From contig NC_092323.1 in the NCBI RefSeq assembly GCF_036785885.1, forward strand, positions 16,624,501 through 16,688,500: DNA of 64,000 nucleotides. The letters run 5' to 3'. Below, piece after piece: positions 1 through 10,584 of the stretch (the stretch's first letter is position 1; the number at the start of each line of letters is the position of its first letter). The notes below the pieces were generated by a model. It was not told the DNA's origin, did not search any database, and saw nothing but the letters and a program-made list of their open reading frames with translations. The position numbers and the translations under genes were made by a program. Source of the stretch: Coffea arabica (taxonomy: Eukaryota > Streptophyta > Magnoliopsida > Gentianales > Rubiaceae).

Positions 1-1398
1 TCTTTGGATAGTAATTGAACTCTTGGTCGACAAACTAGCAAAATGCACATTCAAAAAGTAAGCAAACTACCCTTAAAAAAAAAAAAGCAAACTAACCCAA
101 AGTAATTTTTCTTTTCAAATTCTTCTTTCTTACTCAACTTTCTAGCAGATTGATAGTTTTTAAGAAGTTAGATATAATTGACACCGATCTATTGCACACT
201 GCGGGATCATACCACTTGAAACAATGACAAGCATGATTTATCTAAAAAGCAAGAACAGGACATATTAAGAACCAATATTTTCCAAGACAACCAAAATGAA
301 ATATGGTCAGACTTACTCCATAGTTTGGACAGCCATAAAATCTCCCTCCCAGATTTGCAGATTTTCAAGAAGTCACAATCATGGGCTCTTTGCCACAATG
401 ACATCGATTATTATTTGCTTTCATTGTACTTTTCAATGGGTGACTTTCTTAAACGTCTTTTCTTGCTCTTCTTTTATTGCTTGCAGGTAACCGTACCAAA
501 ATTTTCTTCTTTGATTGGGGGTTTGGTGACTTACAACTAGAGTTTTAGTAGCTAAAAAATGGAAAGAAGGGGGAAGAAAGGATTTGGTAGCTTACATTTT
601 TTTTTTTAAAGAGATGAAATGAAGTATGTTCCTATTTTACCCTTGAAATTATGCGCATATGAGAGAGATGCGCACTTTTAGGCCCGAAAAGTGAGCAAAA
701 ATGAGCTTTAGGACCAATCGGGCAAACTTTATTCATATCCGATGGATTATTGTGGCTGATTTTAAATGTAAGGGACTAAAAAAGTTTTCTCTAAAAATAT
801 GAGAGACCAATTTGGCAATTTTTTCAAAAAAATGAGGGATAATTTGAGAAGACTCCTTTAGGGTTTATAACGACTTCTCGTAAATTTATGAGCCAATTTC
901 AAAAGATATGATTTGAAAACTCATTTTAAAAGAGATAAAACATTTCTATTGTAAAATTATCCTTTTCTTGTGGATCTTTAGTTTTTAAAACAAACCAAGT
1001 TAAATTCTTAGGAATTACAACGTATTAATGAGGTTAAAAAACTTTTTGTAATATTTGAAGTGATTGATCCGTACAAGAAATGCAAAAGAAAGAATTGTTA
1101 TGATTAGAAAAAAAATATAACATTTGCACTTTGAGAATGCCTCAAATAAGTTTCTAAATTCATTGTTAATAATTTATCTTGCTCTTGTTTTTAGGCCATC
1201 GATTTGGACAAAAGATTAGAACATTAAAAAATTTCTAAATATATTGTTAATAATTTATCTTTCTCTTGTTTAGTAAATTTTATTGAATTTTTGGTCATAT
1301 ATCATGCCCAAATATTTTTTAATTTCTTATTCAATTAGAAATTCTATACTTATCTTTTACCTCAATCTGCTTGCTTACGATCTTCACCTTTTGGTTTG
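1..1398. other. AT-rich spacer without a recognisable gene
   Basis: No open frame here resembles a known protein, and the short ones have no coding character. The stretch is AT-rich, with A and T homopolymer runs. Around 640-850 there are phrases such as 'agggactaaaa' and 'gagggataattt' that are common in decayed plant MITEs, but I could not pair them into terminal repeats. Confidence 0.6.
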
Positions 1399-1412
1399 GT
1401 AATTTTACTATT

Positions 1413-1526
1413 TTTTTTTTGGGTGTCCCGCAGGGAGTGGACCCGCAGACTATTCCCCACTCTCCACAACTTGCTAGCAGCAAGGTTCGAACCAAGGACC
1501 TAAGGCTCCATCTTCAGCAACCTCAA
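1413..1526 (-). mobile_element. Short SINE-like retroposon with 14-bp target duplication
   Basis: An insert of about 114 bp is bounded by a perfect 14-bp direct repeat, gtaattttactatt, at 1399-1412 and 1527-1540. Read on the minus strand it ends in an oligo(A) run (T run at 1411-1420 on the plus strand) and contains GGTTCGAACC, a perfect match to the RNA polymerase III B box, with a weak A-box-like stretch (TTGCTGAAGATGG) near its 5' end. Direct repeats plus an A tail show target-primed retroposition. The B box suggests a tRNA-derived SINE, but the family is not identified, and a truncated LINE tail is the alternative. Confidence 0.65.
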
Positions 1527-1540
1527 GTAATTTTACTATT

Positions 1541-3488
1541 AATTTATTGTTTCTTACTTAATGTTTTTTATTTCAAATGGAAGAAATTATGGTTTTTATT
1601 GAAACTAAGATGTGTATTAAATCTCTCTTCCAATATACATAAAACTGTTCATTTGTTATAAGAGGCCAGCTAGAAGTTAAAAAACAAAAAAAAAAAATTC
1701 TTATATATATGTGTTGGTAGATTTTAGTGATATGAGTAATTAATTTATATTCTAATTAAACAACTTTAGCTTTTATTTTTAAGCATATTTCCTTAGCATA
1801 AGTCATAAGCAACCAACAATCAACTTAATATAATTTAGAGCACTTCATCACAATTAAAGAAAGGGGAAGGTCACAAAAAAATATTAATATTTAGAGATGC
1901 AGAGGGAAGGACCAAGAAGCAAAGAGGGGGGGGGGGGGCTAAAAAATATTAAATTTTGATTTTCGAAGGATAGGTTAGGTGATACGGGAAGGGAAAATAT
2001 AAATAAGAGATCTCGGGTTTTAGAGGTCCTACTTACAGTAAAAATAGAAAAGAAAAAAATACAACTAAAGCATTTTTTTCCCTATTAGTCTTCTAAGGAA
2101 CAAAATGAAACATGCAAAGCACATGTTCCAAATTAATATATGGGAAGTTAGTGTTCTAAACTAGGTTTTGGTTCTTACTAAATTGGTAAGCTAATAATGA
2201 ATAATTTTGCAGTATATATTTTTTCTCGCCAAAAGTCATACTATGTCATTGAACTAGAACAAGGCTTATATATTTAAGTTAGATGGAACAAACTTTTTCA
2301 TAAATCACTTCTTCATTTATGCATTGATAATACAATCAAAGAAATATTCTTCATTCTCTTTTTAACTTATGTAGTGAATTGTAAGGTAGATTGCATCCTT
2401 GGGCCACTGTATCTTTGTCCTATATTTCAAACATATATATTTTTTTTAAATGGTGCTTCATTTGGGATAAAGATTAAATTCTTCTAATTTTCCAACAAAA
2501 ATATAGGTACAAACTGATTAAATTCGCCTTCAAGCATCTCCTTGAATTTTAGTTTTGCTCGTACATGAAGTTGCTTTAGATTGTTAGAAGAACTTAGCAT
2601 CTTTAATTTGGACAAGTTTGGGCAAATCCAAATTTCAAGGCGATTTTTATAGAGTTTCTGCCCAATATCATCAGCACTAGCCATATAGTTTTTGATTCTT
2701 ATTCACTTAGAACTTTATAATTTTTCTTTTACCTCAGTAATCTTGCTTGCTCTCGACCTTCACCTTTTGGCCTAGTAACCTTACTGTTTGTTGTTTCTTA
2801 CATTAAGTATGGAAAAAGTTATGTTATTGAAACTTAATATTCATGAAAGTATTCATTTACTGTAATTAAGGAGGAAAATTGTCAAAGAGGCCTCGATTTA
2901 ATAGCTAAAATTGAGGAGCAGAACTTAGAGATTTAATTTTAAAATTTCCTTCCCCCTCCACGCTTCTTAAATTCCACCTCTCCTCTAATGAAAAAAGAAA
3001 ACTAAAAAGAAATTGCATGATCTTTATATCTATCATGCCCAAAATAACTTGCAGGCTCTATCTATTGAGTTGAGAAAGCATCATGACTAATCTACTACAA
3101 AGTTGAATTATTCTATTGTCGTCGTGTAAGCCCAACATGAAGAGATGAACTAGTCTTACAAGGAAGTGTTCAAATGTCAAACATATACACTAATTTACAA
3201 AACAGAAAGTTGAGTACTTATTAATTAAACTCATCGCAAAGTATAAATGTATGACCACAACAATTAAATAAGATGATTAGGTAGTACGGTAGTTGTCCAT
3301 GATTTCTCATAGTCATGGTTATTCAACCAAGGTTTCTAGCCTCCAGAAGCAGGTATTTCAACATTCAACCTTTCAAAATTAAGAATCAAAAGCAGGCCAT
3401 CCAGTAGACTCAGTACAAGAAGGCCTAAATTAGAGTTACATATTACTGTTCCATCTCCATAACACAACCAAATCTGTTAAGAAACGAC
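1541..3488. other. AT-rich spacer upstream of the NLR gene
   Basis: No convincing gene is present. A run of 13 G lies at 1926-1938, which is unusual in such AT-rich DNA. A short minus-strand frame around 2484-2684 contains a leucine-spaced stretch (CPNLSKLKML, NLKQLHV) faintly like an LRR unit, but it is too short to call. The last few hundred bases should hold the promoter of the downstream gene; no single TATA element stands out. Confidence 0.5.
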
Positions 3489-6158
3489 ATGGATGAAGCA
3501 GACATTGCTGTAGAGTTTCTATTGGAAAACCTCGAGTTAGTACTGAGCAATGCCTCCCATTCAATCCTTGTTGCAGACTGCCTGATTGTGATATCCCTCT
3601 ATGAGGATCTGAAAATCATTAAATCCTTTCTGAAAAGATTAGGACAAGCCCCGTTTGACCAAAAGGAAAACCAAGCTTTCTTGCTTACAGAGATTAGAGA
3701 TGTGGTCTTGAAGATATTAGATGCCACTGACTCTTATGTCATCAATGCTGTCAAAAACAACAATAATATAACTGGAACAGATGTTGATAGTCTCTTCAAG
3801 AAATCCCGAGAGCTTGCTTTCCGTGCAAAACAGATTGATTTATTCAAGAAAGAACTGTTGTCTCTTCATAATGATGCCTCCAGTTCTTTCCTGGCAGTTG
3901 AAGAAGTTGGGATAGCTTCAGATGAAGTTTTGTCAAGAACCAAGAACAGTGTTTCCATTTTGAAGGAAGAAAAAATGGTAGGCTTTGATGATGAGGTAAC
4001 CTTGCTGCTGGACAAGCTTACTGGGGAAGAGAAGCAACTGGAGGTGATTTCCCTTGTTGGGATGGCAGGGATTGGCAAGACAACTTTGGCAAAAAGATTG
4101 TATAACAATCCACGGGTTGTTTATCACTTCCATGTTCATGGATGGACTTCTGGGCTTCAAAATCTTGAGGTGAAAAATGCATTGCATGACATCTTAAGTT
4201 CAATCACAGATGATAAAAAATCTCTGCACAAAATGACTCGTGATGAAATTGGAGAGAAGTTGTACAAGCGTTTAAAGGGGAAAAGATATCTTGTTGTTAT
4301 TGATGATATATGGGATTTTGGGTCCTGGAGCACGATGAAGTGGTATTTTCCAGATGATATGATAGGTAGTAAAATCTTGATCACTAGTCAGATCAAAGAT
4401 GCGGTTTTGGAAATAAGTCCACGCAACTCTGTTCATTTTCTGCGATTTCTGAATCACGATGAGAGTTGGAACTTATTTGAAAGTAAAGTTTTTACTAATG
4501 AAACCTGCCCTGAAGAGCTCATGGAATTAGGGAGTGAAATTGTTGCAAAATGCGAAGGACTACCACTCGCAATTGTTGTTTTAGCTGGGCTTGCAAAGAA
4601 AAATAAGACTCAAGAGTGGTGGAATTACATTAATCAGAACACAACTGCATGTTTAGGTGGTGAACAAGAAAAATTCATGGGCATTTTAGGATTGAGTTAT
4701 CAACACTTGCCTAGTTCATTGAAATCGTGCTTTCTTTATCTTGGATCATTTCCCTGGAACCATGAAATCCCCGTGAAGAAACTAATCCCGTCATGGATTG
4801 CGGAGGGATTTGTCGAGTCTAATGGAGAAAAGAAAGTGGAAGATGTAGCAGAAGATTACTTGAAAGATCTTGTTGACAGAAGTCTAGTTATGGTTTCCAA
4901 GAGAAGGTCCAATGGCGGCATTAAGACTTTCCATGTTCATGATCTATTAAGAGATTTATGTGTCCAGAAAGCCAAGGATGAGAAGTTCTTGCAGCCGAGT
5001 TGCGGATATTCACAAATTTCTACTTCACCACGAACTCGACCAATCCTCTATCACTACTTCAATGCTGGTAAAGAACTAACAGCTGGCACTCTCGCCTACA
5101 GGATTCCAGATTATTGTAAATGCTTTCACTCTTACTGTTTTCACTCTTTCAAGAAAAATGATGTCATCTTGCACAGAAGCATATTTACAGACTGGCGAAG
5201 GTCATTTGTGTATAAACTTCTCAGGGTGTTGGATTTAGGATATATGATGCTAGAAGACTTTCCAATGGAGATAGTAAAACTAGTTCATTTGAAGTACTTG
5301 GCACTTCTGATTTACAGCATTAGGAAGCTGCCACCCCTGTCTAGCCTGTGGAATCTCGAGACCTTTATCCTTGATACAGAAAAGGGACAAAGGGTTATCT
5401 TACCTCAAGATATTTGGAGAATGATAAAGTTGAGGCATTTGCATATTTCAGGGGAACTAGATTTCCAAAGTACCTCTTTGACTTCTTCAACTATTTCTGT
5501 GCTATGCAATCTGCAATCTATTTCCCATCTATGTCCTTCAGGTTCAATTCAGGATGTTCTGGCAAGAATTCCCAATGTCACAAATTTAGCATGCCATCTA
5601 ACTTTATCAAACACAACTGAACACCTTGAATTCCCTGATCTTTCTAGTTTGGAACTGCTAGAAACATTGAAGTTTCATTATCAGACATTTGGCATGGTAC
5701 CAGTCAGCGTCCCTGAACCAAGTAAATTTCCTCCACATTTGAAGAAGCTGACTCTGATAGGTAGTCATATAGACTGGAAAGGAATGTCAGTCATTGGGAT
5801 GCTACCAAACTTGGAGATTCTGAAAATAAAGGACAATTTCTTCAATGGACCAAAATGGGAAACAGGCGATGAGGGGTTTTGTCATCTCAAGTTCTTGAAA
5901 CTTTCACACACAGATCTTCAGCAATGGATTGCCTCAAGCAGCAGCTTCCCTTGCCTTGAGCAATTGGTGTTAAATGGATGTCTAGATTTGGAGGACATAC
6001 CATCTAGCTTTGAAGAGATCTATACACTTGAGATAATTGAGGTATATCATTCATCTCAGTCTGTTGCAGATTCAGCTAGGCGAATTCAAGAATCACAGGT
6101 TTACATGGGCAACGATGAATTGAAGGTCTTGATCCACCCCAACTTTGAAGAGGAATAG
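3489..6158 (+). CDS. CC-NB-LRR disease resistance protein, R1/late-blight type
   Basis: A single open frame of 889 residues encodes a plant intracellular immune receptor of the CNL class. Such proteins sense pathogen effectors in the cytoplasm and act as an ATP/ADP switch that triggers hypersensitive cell death. In order: an Rx/R1-type coiled-coil N-terminus (about 1-140); an NB-ARC domain with P-loop GMAGIGKTT (191-199, Lys197), kinase-2 LVVIDDIWD (268-276, Asp272/Asp273), GSKILITS (RNBS-B), GLPLA (357-361) and CFLYLGSFP (414-422); an MHD-type motif present as VHD (483-485); then irregular leucine-rich repeats from about 550 to the end. Motif order, spacing and length are those of a complete R1A/R1B-like protein, and all nucleotide-binding motifs look intact. 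The start is the first ATG of the frame and begins in the coiled coil (MDEADIAVEFLLENLE), as expected. No intron is needed. The pathogen recognised cannot be read from sequence. Confidence 0.95.
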   Translation: MDEADIAVEFLLENLELVLSNASHSILVADCLIVISLYEDLKIIKSFLKRLGQAPFDQKENQAFLLTEIRDVVLKILDATDSYVINAVKNNNNITGTDVDSLFKKSRELAFRAKQIDLFKKELLSLHNDASSSFLAVEEVGIASDEVLSRTKNSVSILKEEKMVGFDDEVTLLLDKLTGEEKQLEVISLVGMAGIGKTTLAKRLYNNPRVVYHFHVHGWTSGLQNLEVKNALHDILSSITDDKKSLHKMTRDEIGEKLYKRLKGKRYLVVIDDIWDFGSWSTMKWYFPDDMIGSKILITSQIKDAVLEISPRNSVHFLRFLNHDESWNLFESKVFTNETCPEELMELGSEIVAKCEGLPLAIVVLAGLAKKNKTQEWWNYINQNTTACLGGEQEKFMGILGLSYQHLPSSLKSCFLYLGSFPWNHEIPVKKLIPSWIAEGFVESNGEKKVEDVAEDYLKDLVDRSLVMVSKRRSNGGIKTFHVHDLLRDLCVQKAKDEKFLQPSCGYSQISTSPRTRPILYHYFNAGKELTAGTLAYRIPDYCKCFHSYCFHSFKKNDVILHRSIFTDWRRSFVYKLLRVLDLGYMMLEDFPMEIVKLVHLKYLALLIYSIRKLPPLSSLWNLETFILDTEKGQRVILPQDIWRMIKLRHLHISGELDFQSTSLTSSTISVLCNLQSISHLCPSGSIQDVLARIPNVTNLACHLTLSNTTEHLEFPDLSSLELLETLKFHYQTFGMVPVSVPEPSKFPPHLKKLTLIGSHIDWKGMSVIGMLPNLEILKIKDNFFNGPKWETGDEGFCHLKFLKLSHTDLQQWIASSSSFPCLEQLVLNGCLDLEDIPSSFEEIYTLEIIEVYHSSQSVADSARRIQESQVYMGNDELKVLIHPNFEEE

Positions 6159-6601
6159 AGGAGTTTACTTGTGTACATTGGATGAAATTTTACTTTGCCA
6201 CCACTTGATTCCTATGTACTACAGTTCAAAAATAATGTCATATGCCATCTAAAGTTTAGCTGTCCAATTATTGTTGCTTATTATAGCAGACAAATAGAAA
6301 AGAATCATCAAATTCTTGCATGGTTTCTTGATCTGCCAGTAGAAATCCTACTTGAAATCCGAATTGTAGCGGATGTCATGCGCCAATTGTGAATTCAAAA
6401 TGTAGGTTCCGTGTTAAAATTCTGTGATTAGTGCATCCATGCATTGACGGGGCATAGCCAAGATTTGACAATAGTTGGGGCAAAAGCAAGGGCAAGGAGG
6501 GGAGCAATGGGACTTTATCAAGTCTAACTCAACTCGTCAAAACAAACAGCATACTCCTTCACTACCCTAAACGCCAAATAAAACAAAAAAAAAATTTTAA
6601 T
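6159..6601. other. 3' flank of the NLR gene
   Basis: Presumed 3' untranslated region and spacer. AATAAT at about 6231-6236, some 75 bp after the stop codon, is a possible polyadenylation signal. No other gene is seen. Confidence 0.4.
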
Positions 6602-6796
6602 AAAAGTAAGGGAAATGATATTTACATGCCTGCATTGATATTTATACGCCTTCACTATCTTAAATTGGCTTAGGATGCAATAAAAATTAAAATTTTTTTA
6701 AAAAATAAAAGTCAAGGGAAATGATATTTACACTCCTGCATTGATATTTATACGCCTTCACTATATTAAATTGGCTTAGGATGCAATGAAAATTAA
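6602..6796. repeat. Two-copy tandem duplication, 106-bp period
   Basis: The stretch containing gggaaatgatatttac and tatacgccttcactat, then aaattggcttaggatgcaat, occurs at about 6602-6690 and again at 6708-6796, in direct orientation with only a few differences. The AT-rich linker between the copies is not duplicated cleanly. It probably arose by local tandem duplication; no coding role is seen. Confidence 0.8.
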
Positions 6797-7003
6797 GGTG
6801 GTGCTGGTGTGCAGATATCAAATAGCGTCATGAATTATCATTGTCCAAATTGAATTACTAACTTAGGTTCATTTATGTTCATAAACTGTATGGTTTCTTT
6901 CCTAGTGGTATATTCTCCTTGTTTGTGCTAGTTAAACTCTAGAAGAAAAATTTAAACTCTAGAAGAAAAATGAAGATGAAATCTTGAAAGATGGTCCTAT
7001 TTG

Positions 7004-7352
7004 GGGTTGATTCCACTTTACACCCTTTAATTATACTTAAATTTCTAATTTAGTCCTTAAATTTCTACTTTAGTCCTTAAAATAGAACACTTTAGTCCCT
7101 AAACTATAAAATTTGTCCCACTTAAATAACATTATTAAGGAAGTGAGACAAATTTTATGCCTAAGGGGGTATCCTTTAGGAACTAAAACGGAACAAATTT
7201 TATACTTTAGGGACTGAGTGGACAAGTTCTATATTTTAGGAACCTAAGTACAACAAATTTTATAATTTAGGAATTAAAGTGTTCCATTTTGAAGTTTAGA
7301 GATCAGAGTGAGAATTCGAGTATAATTAACGGGTTCAAAGTGGAATTCGCCC
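7004..7352. mobile_element. MITE with terminal inverted repeats, about 349 bp
   Basis: The left end gggttgattccactttac and the reverse complement of the right end (gggcgaattccactttga) match over about 35 bp, continuing into a shared ttaattatact. The interior is made of repeated 'tagtccttaaa / tttagggact' phrases and has no coding capacity. This is a non-autonomous DNA transposon. No clear target duplication remains, so the superfamily is open (Mutator-like or hAT-like). It lies about 250 bp downstream of the stop of the inhibitor-like gene. Confidence 0.65.
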
Positions 7353-7603
7353 ATCTGTATTTGTTACCATCATAAATTAAAATGCTTATATTTTCTAATT
7401 ATATCTATGACTCCCCTATATATAAATTCTATAATACAGAAGGATATCAATAAGCATTTACATCTTTTTTCGAAAGTAAAGACCAGCAAAAGGAAAAAGG
7501 AGGGGTTATATTGCAAGGAAACACGACATACAGCAATTTGTCCCATTGGTTATAGGAGGAACAGGAGGAATAGAAAATGAGATTTTTTAAAAATACAGCA
7601 AAA

Positions 7604-8140
7604 TCACCTTCCAAGACTATCAATGATTCCTAAAGCCACTTCACAAATATGCTTCAAACCATCTTCCCTTGCAGCTAGCTCATGTGGATAAGCCACCCCT
7701 GGAGAGCGCCTAAAGCTGTTGTGACAAACATTTGGATAATCAGCTGCAGCCATAACATTTATGTAAGCATAGTCATATAACTCAGCATCCAAATCTTGAA
7801 GTGAAGCTTGAAGAGCTTCAATGGCATAGGAATATTTTTTGGCACAATCTTTAATGAGCTTCTTCATCAGTGTATCATTTGTGGCACTCAGAACTTGGGA
7901 GGAAAGGTATGTGTTGGTAGCTGTGGCATTGGCCATTGCTACTCTAACCATAATAATTGCCAATCCATTGGCGTCTGCATTTAGGCTGGTCAAGTTTGAT
8001 TTGAGGGATGATATGCAAAGGTCATAGTAGTTTGTGACTTTGCAAGTGCTTTCTATTAAACTTGAGTCACCCTGGACATGAATTGCCAATTGAAATGAAA
8101 TGCACAAAGCAAGAACTATGGCAAATGAAGAGTAGGCCAT
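7604..8140 (-). CDS. Secreted invertase/pectin-methylesterase inhibitor-like protein
   Basis: A 178-residue protein of the PMEI/invertase-inhibitor family (PF04043), closest in pattern to the 'putative invertase inhibitor' (Pla a 1-like) subgroup. Family members bind cell-wall or vacuolar invertase, or pectin methylesterase, and block it. I chose the Met at 8140 rather than the longer frame from 8224 because it opens directly onto a signal peptide (residues 1-24, hydrophobic AIVLALCISFQLAI, cleavage near QG|D). Four conserved cysteines at 33, 42, 99 and 139 form the usual two disulfides of the four-helix bundle. The motifs STCKVTNYYDLC, CAKKY, YDYAY, AADYPNVC and REDGLKHIC are family hallmarks. 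Potential N-glycosylation sites are at Asn49, Asn71 and Asn88. The gene is intronless and full length. Which enzyme it inhibits cannot be told from sequence. Confidence 0.9.
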   Translation of the reverse strand: MAYSSFAIVLALCISFQLAIHVQGDSSLIESTCKVTNYYDLCISSLKSNLTSLNADANGLAIIMVRVAMANATATNTYLSSQVLSATNDTLMKKLIKDCAKKYSYAIEALQASLQDLDAELYDYAYINVMAAADYPNVCHNSFRRSPGVAYPHELAAREDGLKHICEVALGIIDSLGR

Positions 8141-8501
8141 GGAAGAAAGAGAAGGGATGGAGGGAGAAAGAAGTGTGAAACAGTTCCTTTCTTTTATGGT
8201 GGAAAAAGAATGGAGATCTAGCAATCATTGCTTTGTATTAAATGATTTGTTTTTGTTACTTTGGCTGAATACAAGGATCTAATTCGACTTTAGACTATTT
8301 CTAGTGGCTTTTACTGTGTCTAATCCACCAATGTTCACAGACTTTAGTCCTCATATTGAAATCAAGACTTGCAAAGAATTTCCTTAGATGTACATTAAGA
8401 ACTAGTGGATTATCATTTGTACACTGATAGGTGCATATGCATGAAATACAACTCATTTTAAATTTGAAATCTTTTCTTTTGTAAGCCACTTGTATAAAGA
8501 A

Positions 8502-9305
8502 AGGATAATATCAGAAACCACCCCCGAGATTTGCCATAACATCACTTAGTACTCTTGAGGTTTTTAAAGCCTCTCTTACCTCAATTAGTTGACACTTTAT
8601 ATGACATTTCGATCCTTTGTATTAAAGATTAAAAATGCATACTAAAAGAAATACAATACTTTGGTTCCATTTCTGCCATTATGTGTCCTATTTGTGAATA
8701 TTGCGGCAGCAATGAAAATCAAAATGACTCTAATGAGTAAAGGTCATGATGGGGAGATTATAAGTACTACAACAGCAAAGTTGCAACAAGATAGCAATAC
8801 CTTTAATGATCGTTGCAGCAACTATTAGTGCTGCTGTTGCTTCAGCTGCACAAGTTACAGCAACAGAAGCAAACAAATTTAGCAGTAAAATGGGCAAATT
8901 AAGAGAAAATTCAAAAGAAAAAAAATCTTCTAGCAAAACATGCCAAGTTATAACCTTGAAGGTAGTGCTAAAAATCTGCTAATTGTCCTCGGTTATTCCC
9001 AAGAGCAAGAGAAATATGGACTCCAACAAAAATACTGCTTTTATTTGGTAGACAATTATGTCAAAAAATCACCCGAAATGGTGCCAATATGGGATGGCAA
9101 TTTCGTATTTATTTTTTTGTCTAGATTTTTTTCGCTTTAAACAACTATTTAGATTGAGTTGGGTAATATCATCAATTATGATCTTTAGTGAGGGTGACAT
9201 CCAATCTTCTCAAATCGACAAAAGAGGTAAGATACCCTTTAGAAAACTTTAGAGATGCTAAGTGATATTATGACAAATCTCAAGGGAGGTTACAAATATT
9301 ATCCC
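8502..9305. mobile_element. Non-autonomous TIR element, about 0.8 kb
   Basis: The left end (ggataatatcagaaaccacc, then gagatttgccataacatcactta) pairs with the inverted right end (gggataatatttgtaacctc, then gagatttgtcataatatcactta), giving TIRs of roughly 50 bp. The tip ggataat-tt/at-cagaaacc is close to that of the MULE-type MITE nested in the Harbinger copies at 38,123, suggesting a related family. There are no transposase remnants inside, only short meaningless frames. No intact 9-bp target duplication was found, so this copy is probably old. Confidence 0.7.
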
Positions 9306-9473
9306 ATCATAAATTGTAGAAAAAAAATCTTTATTTTATTGTCTGCAAATTAAAATAACAATAGTAGTAAGTGTTTAAAACCCAATTATTCAGGTTTCCT
9401 ACTGGCTTTTTTTTTTTTGTGTCTTTAATGATTTATTTCATGCAAGGGCTAATTTAGAAGGAGCAATAACAGT

Positions 9474-10584
9474 TAGGCTTAATCACGTATTGTCCTCTTG
9501 TAATTAGGGTCAAGTAGCAAATTAACTCCTGCATTTTCAAAATATACAAATTGCCCCCAATTGACTACTAGGAAAATGTACCTGTAGCCCCCCAATTTCT
9601 TTTTACTTCATAGACTATGATATACAAATTTGAAGCATAATGTACTAAAGCATTTATTTTTTTGGTTTAACTTATTTTGTTGTTTGGAAGCAATTTTTTT
9701 ATGGTAAATATATTTATCATTATTTAGTTGTGTAAAATATTTAACAATCACAAATTATTATACAAAATGAGAAAGTGTATATATAATAAAAAAACCTTAA
9801 ATAGTTTCTATTTTCTTCAATAGATTCTTGTTGTGTATTAATTATTGATAAAATATTTTTTTAATCGGCTAACCCCAGAGAGAGGGAGGACACCACTCCT
9901 CAATTTATTCCAAAAAATAATTATTGATAAAATGTTGATGATACACTAGTATGCATTACTTATTAATAAAATGTTTATGATGCATTGATTATTAATAAAA
10001 ATAGAAATGACATAAAATATTATTACTAAATATGCACCTTTTTAGTTTCTTGCAATAATTTATGATAATTAGATATTCAACTAAAAAAAAACTATATATG
10101 ATTAAGTGTCCAACGAACTGTTAATAAGCATAAAGAAGAAAAGTAAATGAAGAAAAACAGAAAATAGGAGTAAAATGTTTATATTAAACATTAATTATTT
10201 TTAGCAACAATTAATGCATAACAAGAATTTGTAAATAAACTAAGAGTTACTTAAAATAAATATATTCTATTTAATTTCTTATGATAATTAATTTTTTTCA
10301 TAAGAAATTCTTTAGTACATGATTATGAAATTTGTATTTCTTAGTAGGAAAGAAATTTAAACAATAATAAGGAAAACAACAAGAAGAAAGAGTAAAAGAC
10401 AATATTATCTTTGTAACAATGAAGTTCATTGGACAATATTCTAACAATAAGGGCATAATTATCTTTCTGCTATTTAAATACATTAGACTATTATCATCAA
10501 GGGGTCATTTGTAGGTTTCTTGAATACGGGGAGCAATTTGCTTCTAACACCTAATTACAAGGGGACAAAATGTATTTAAGGCTA
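9474..10584. mobile_element. AT-rich TIR element, about 1.1 kb
   Basis: The left end, read inward (taggcttaat, attgtcctcttgtaattagg, agcaaattaactcc), matches the reverse complement of the right end (tagccttaaat, attttgtccccttgtaattagg, agcaaattgctccc). Apart from a nested retroposed insert, the interior is more than 75% A+T with no coding capacity. A non-autonomous DNA transposon is the simplest reading. It sits almost directly against the element ending at 9305. Confidence 0.6.
9855..9917 (-). mobile_element. 63-bp retroposed insert with 16-bp target duplication
   Basis: A perfect 16-bp direct repeat, taattattgataaaat, at 9839-9854 and 9918-9933 brackets a 63-bp insert whose base composition differs from the surrounding AT-rich element. 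Its core is cggctaaccccagagagagg followed by gaggacaccactcctc. On the minus strand it ends in oligo(A) after gttagccgatt. This looks like the 3' tail of a LINE or SINE that inserted as a very short 5'-truncated copy. Confidence 0.7.

Noticed and set aside
2484-2684. Minus-strand frame with LRR-like leucine spacing
   Set aside because: Only about 20 residues look LRR-like, there is no NB-ARC or other domain nearby, and chance is likely in AT-rich DNA.
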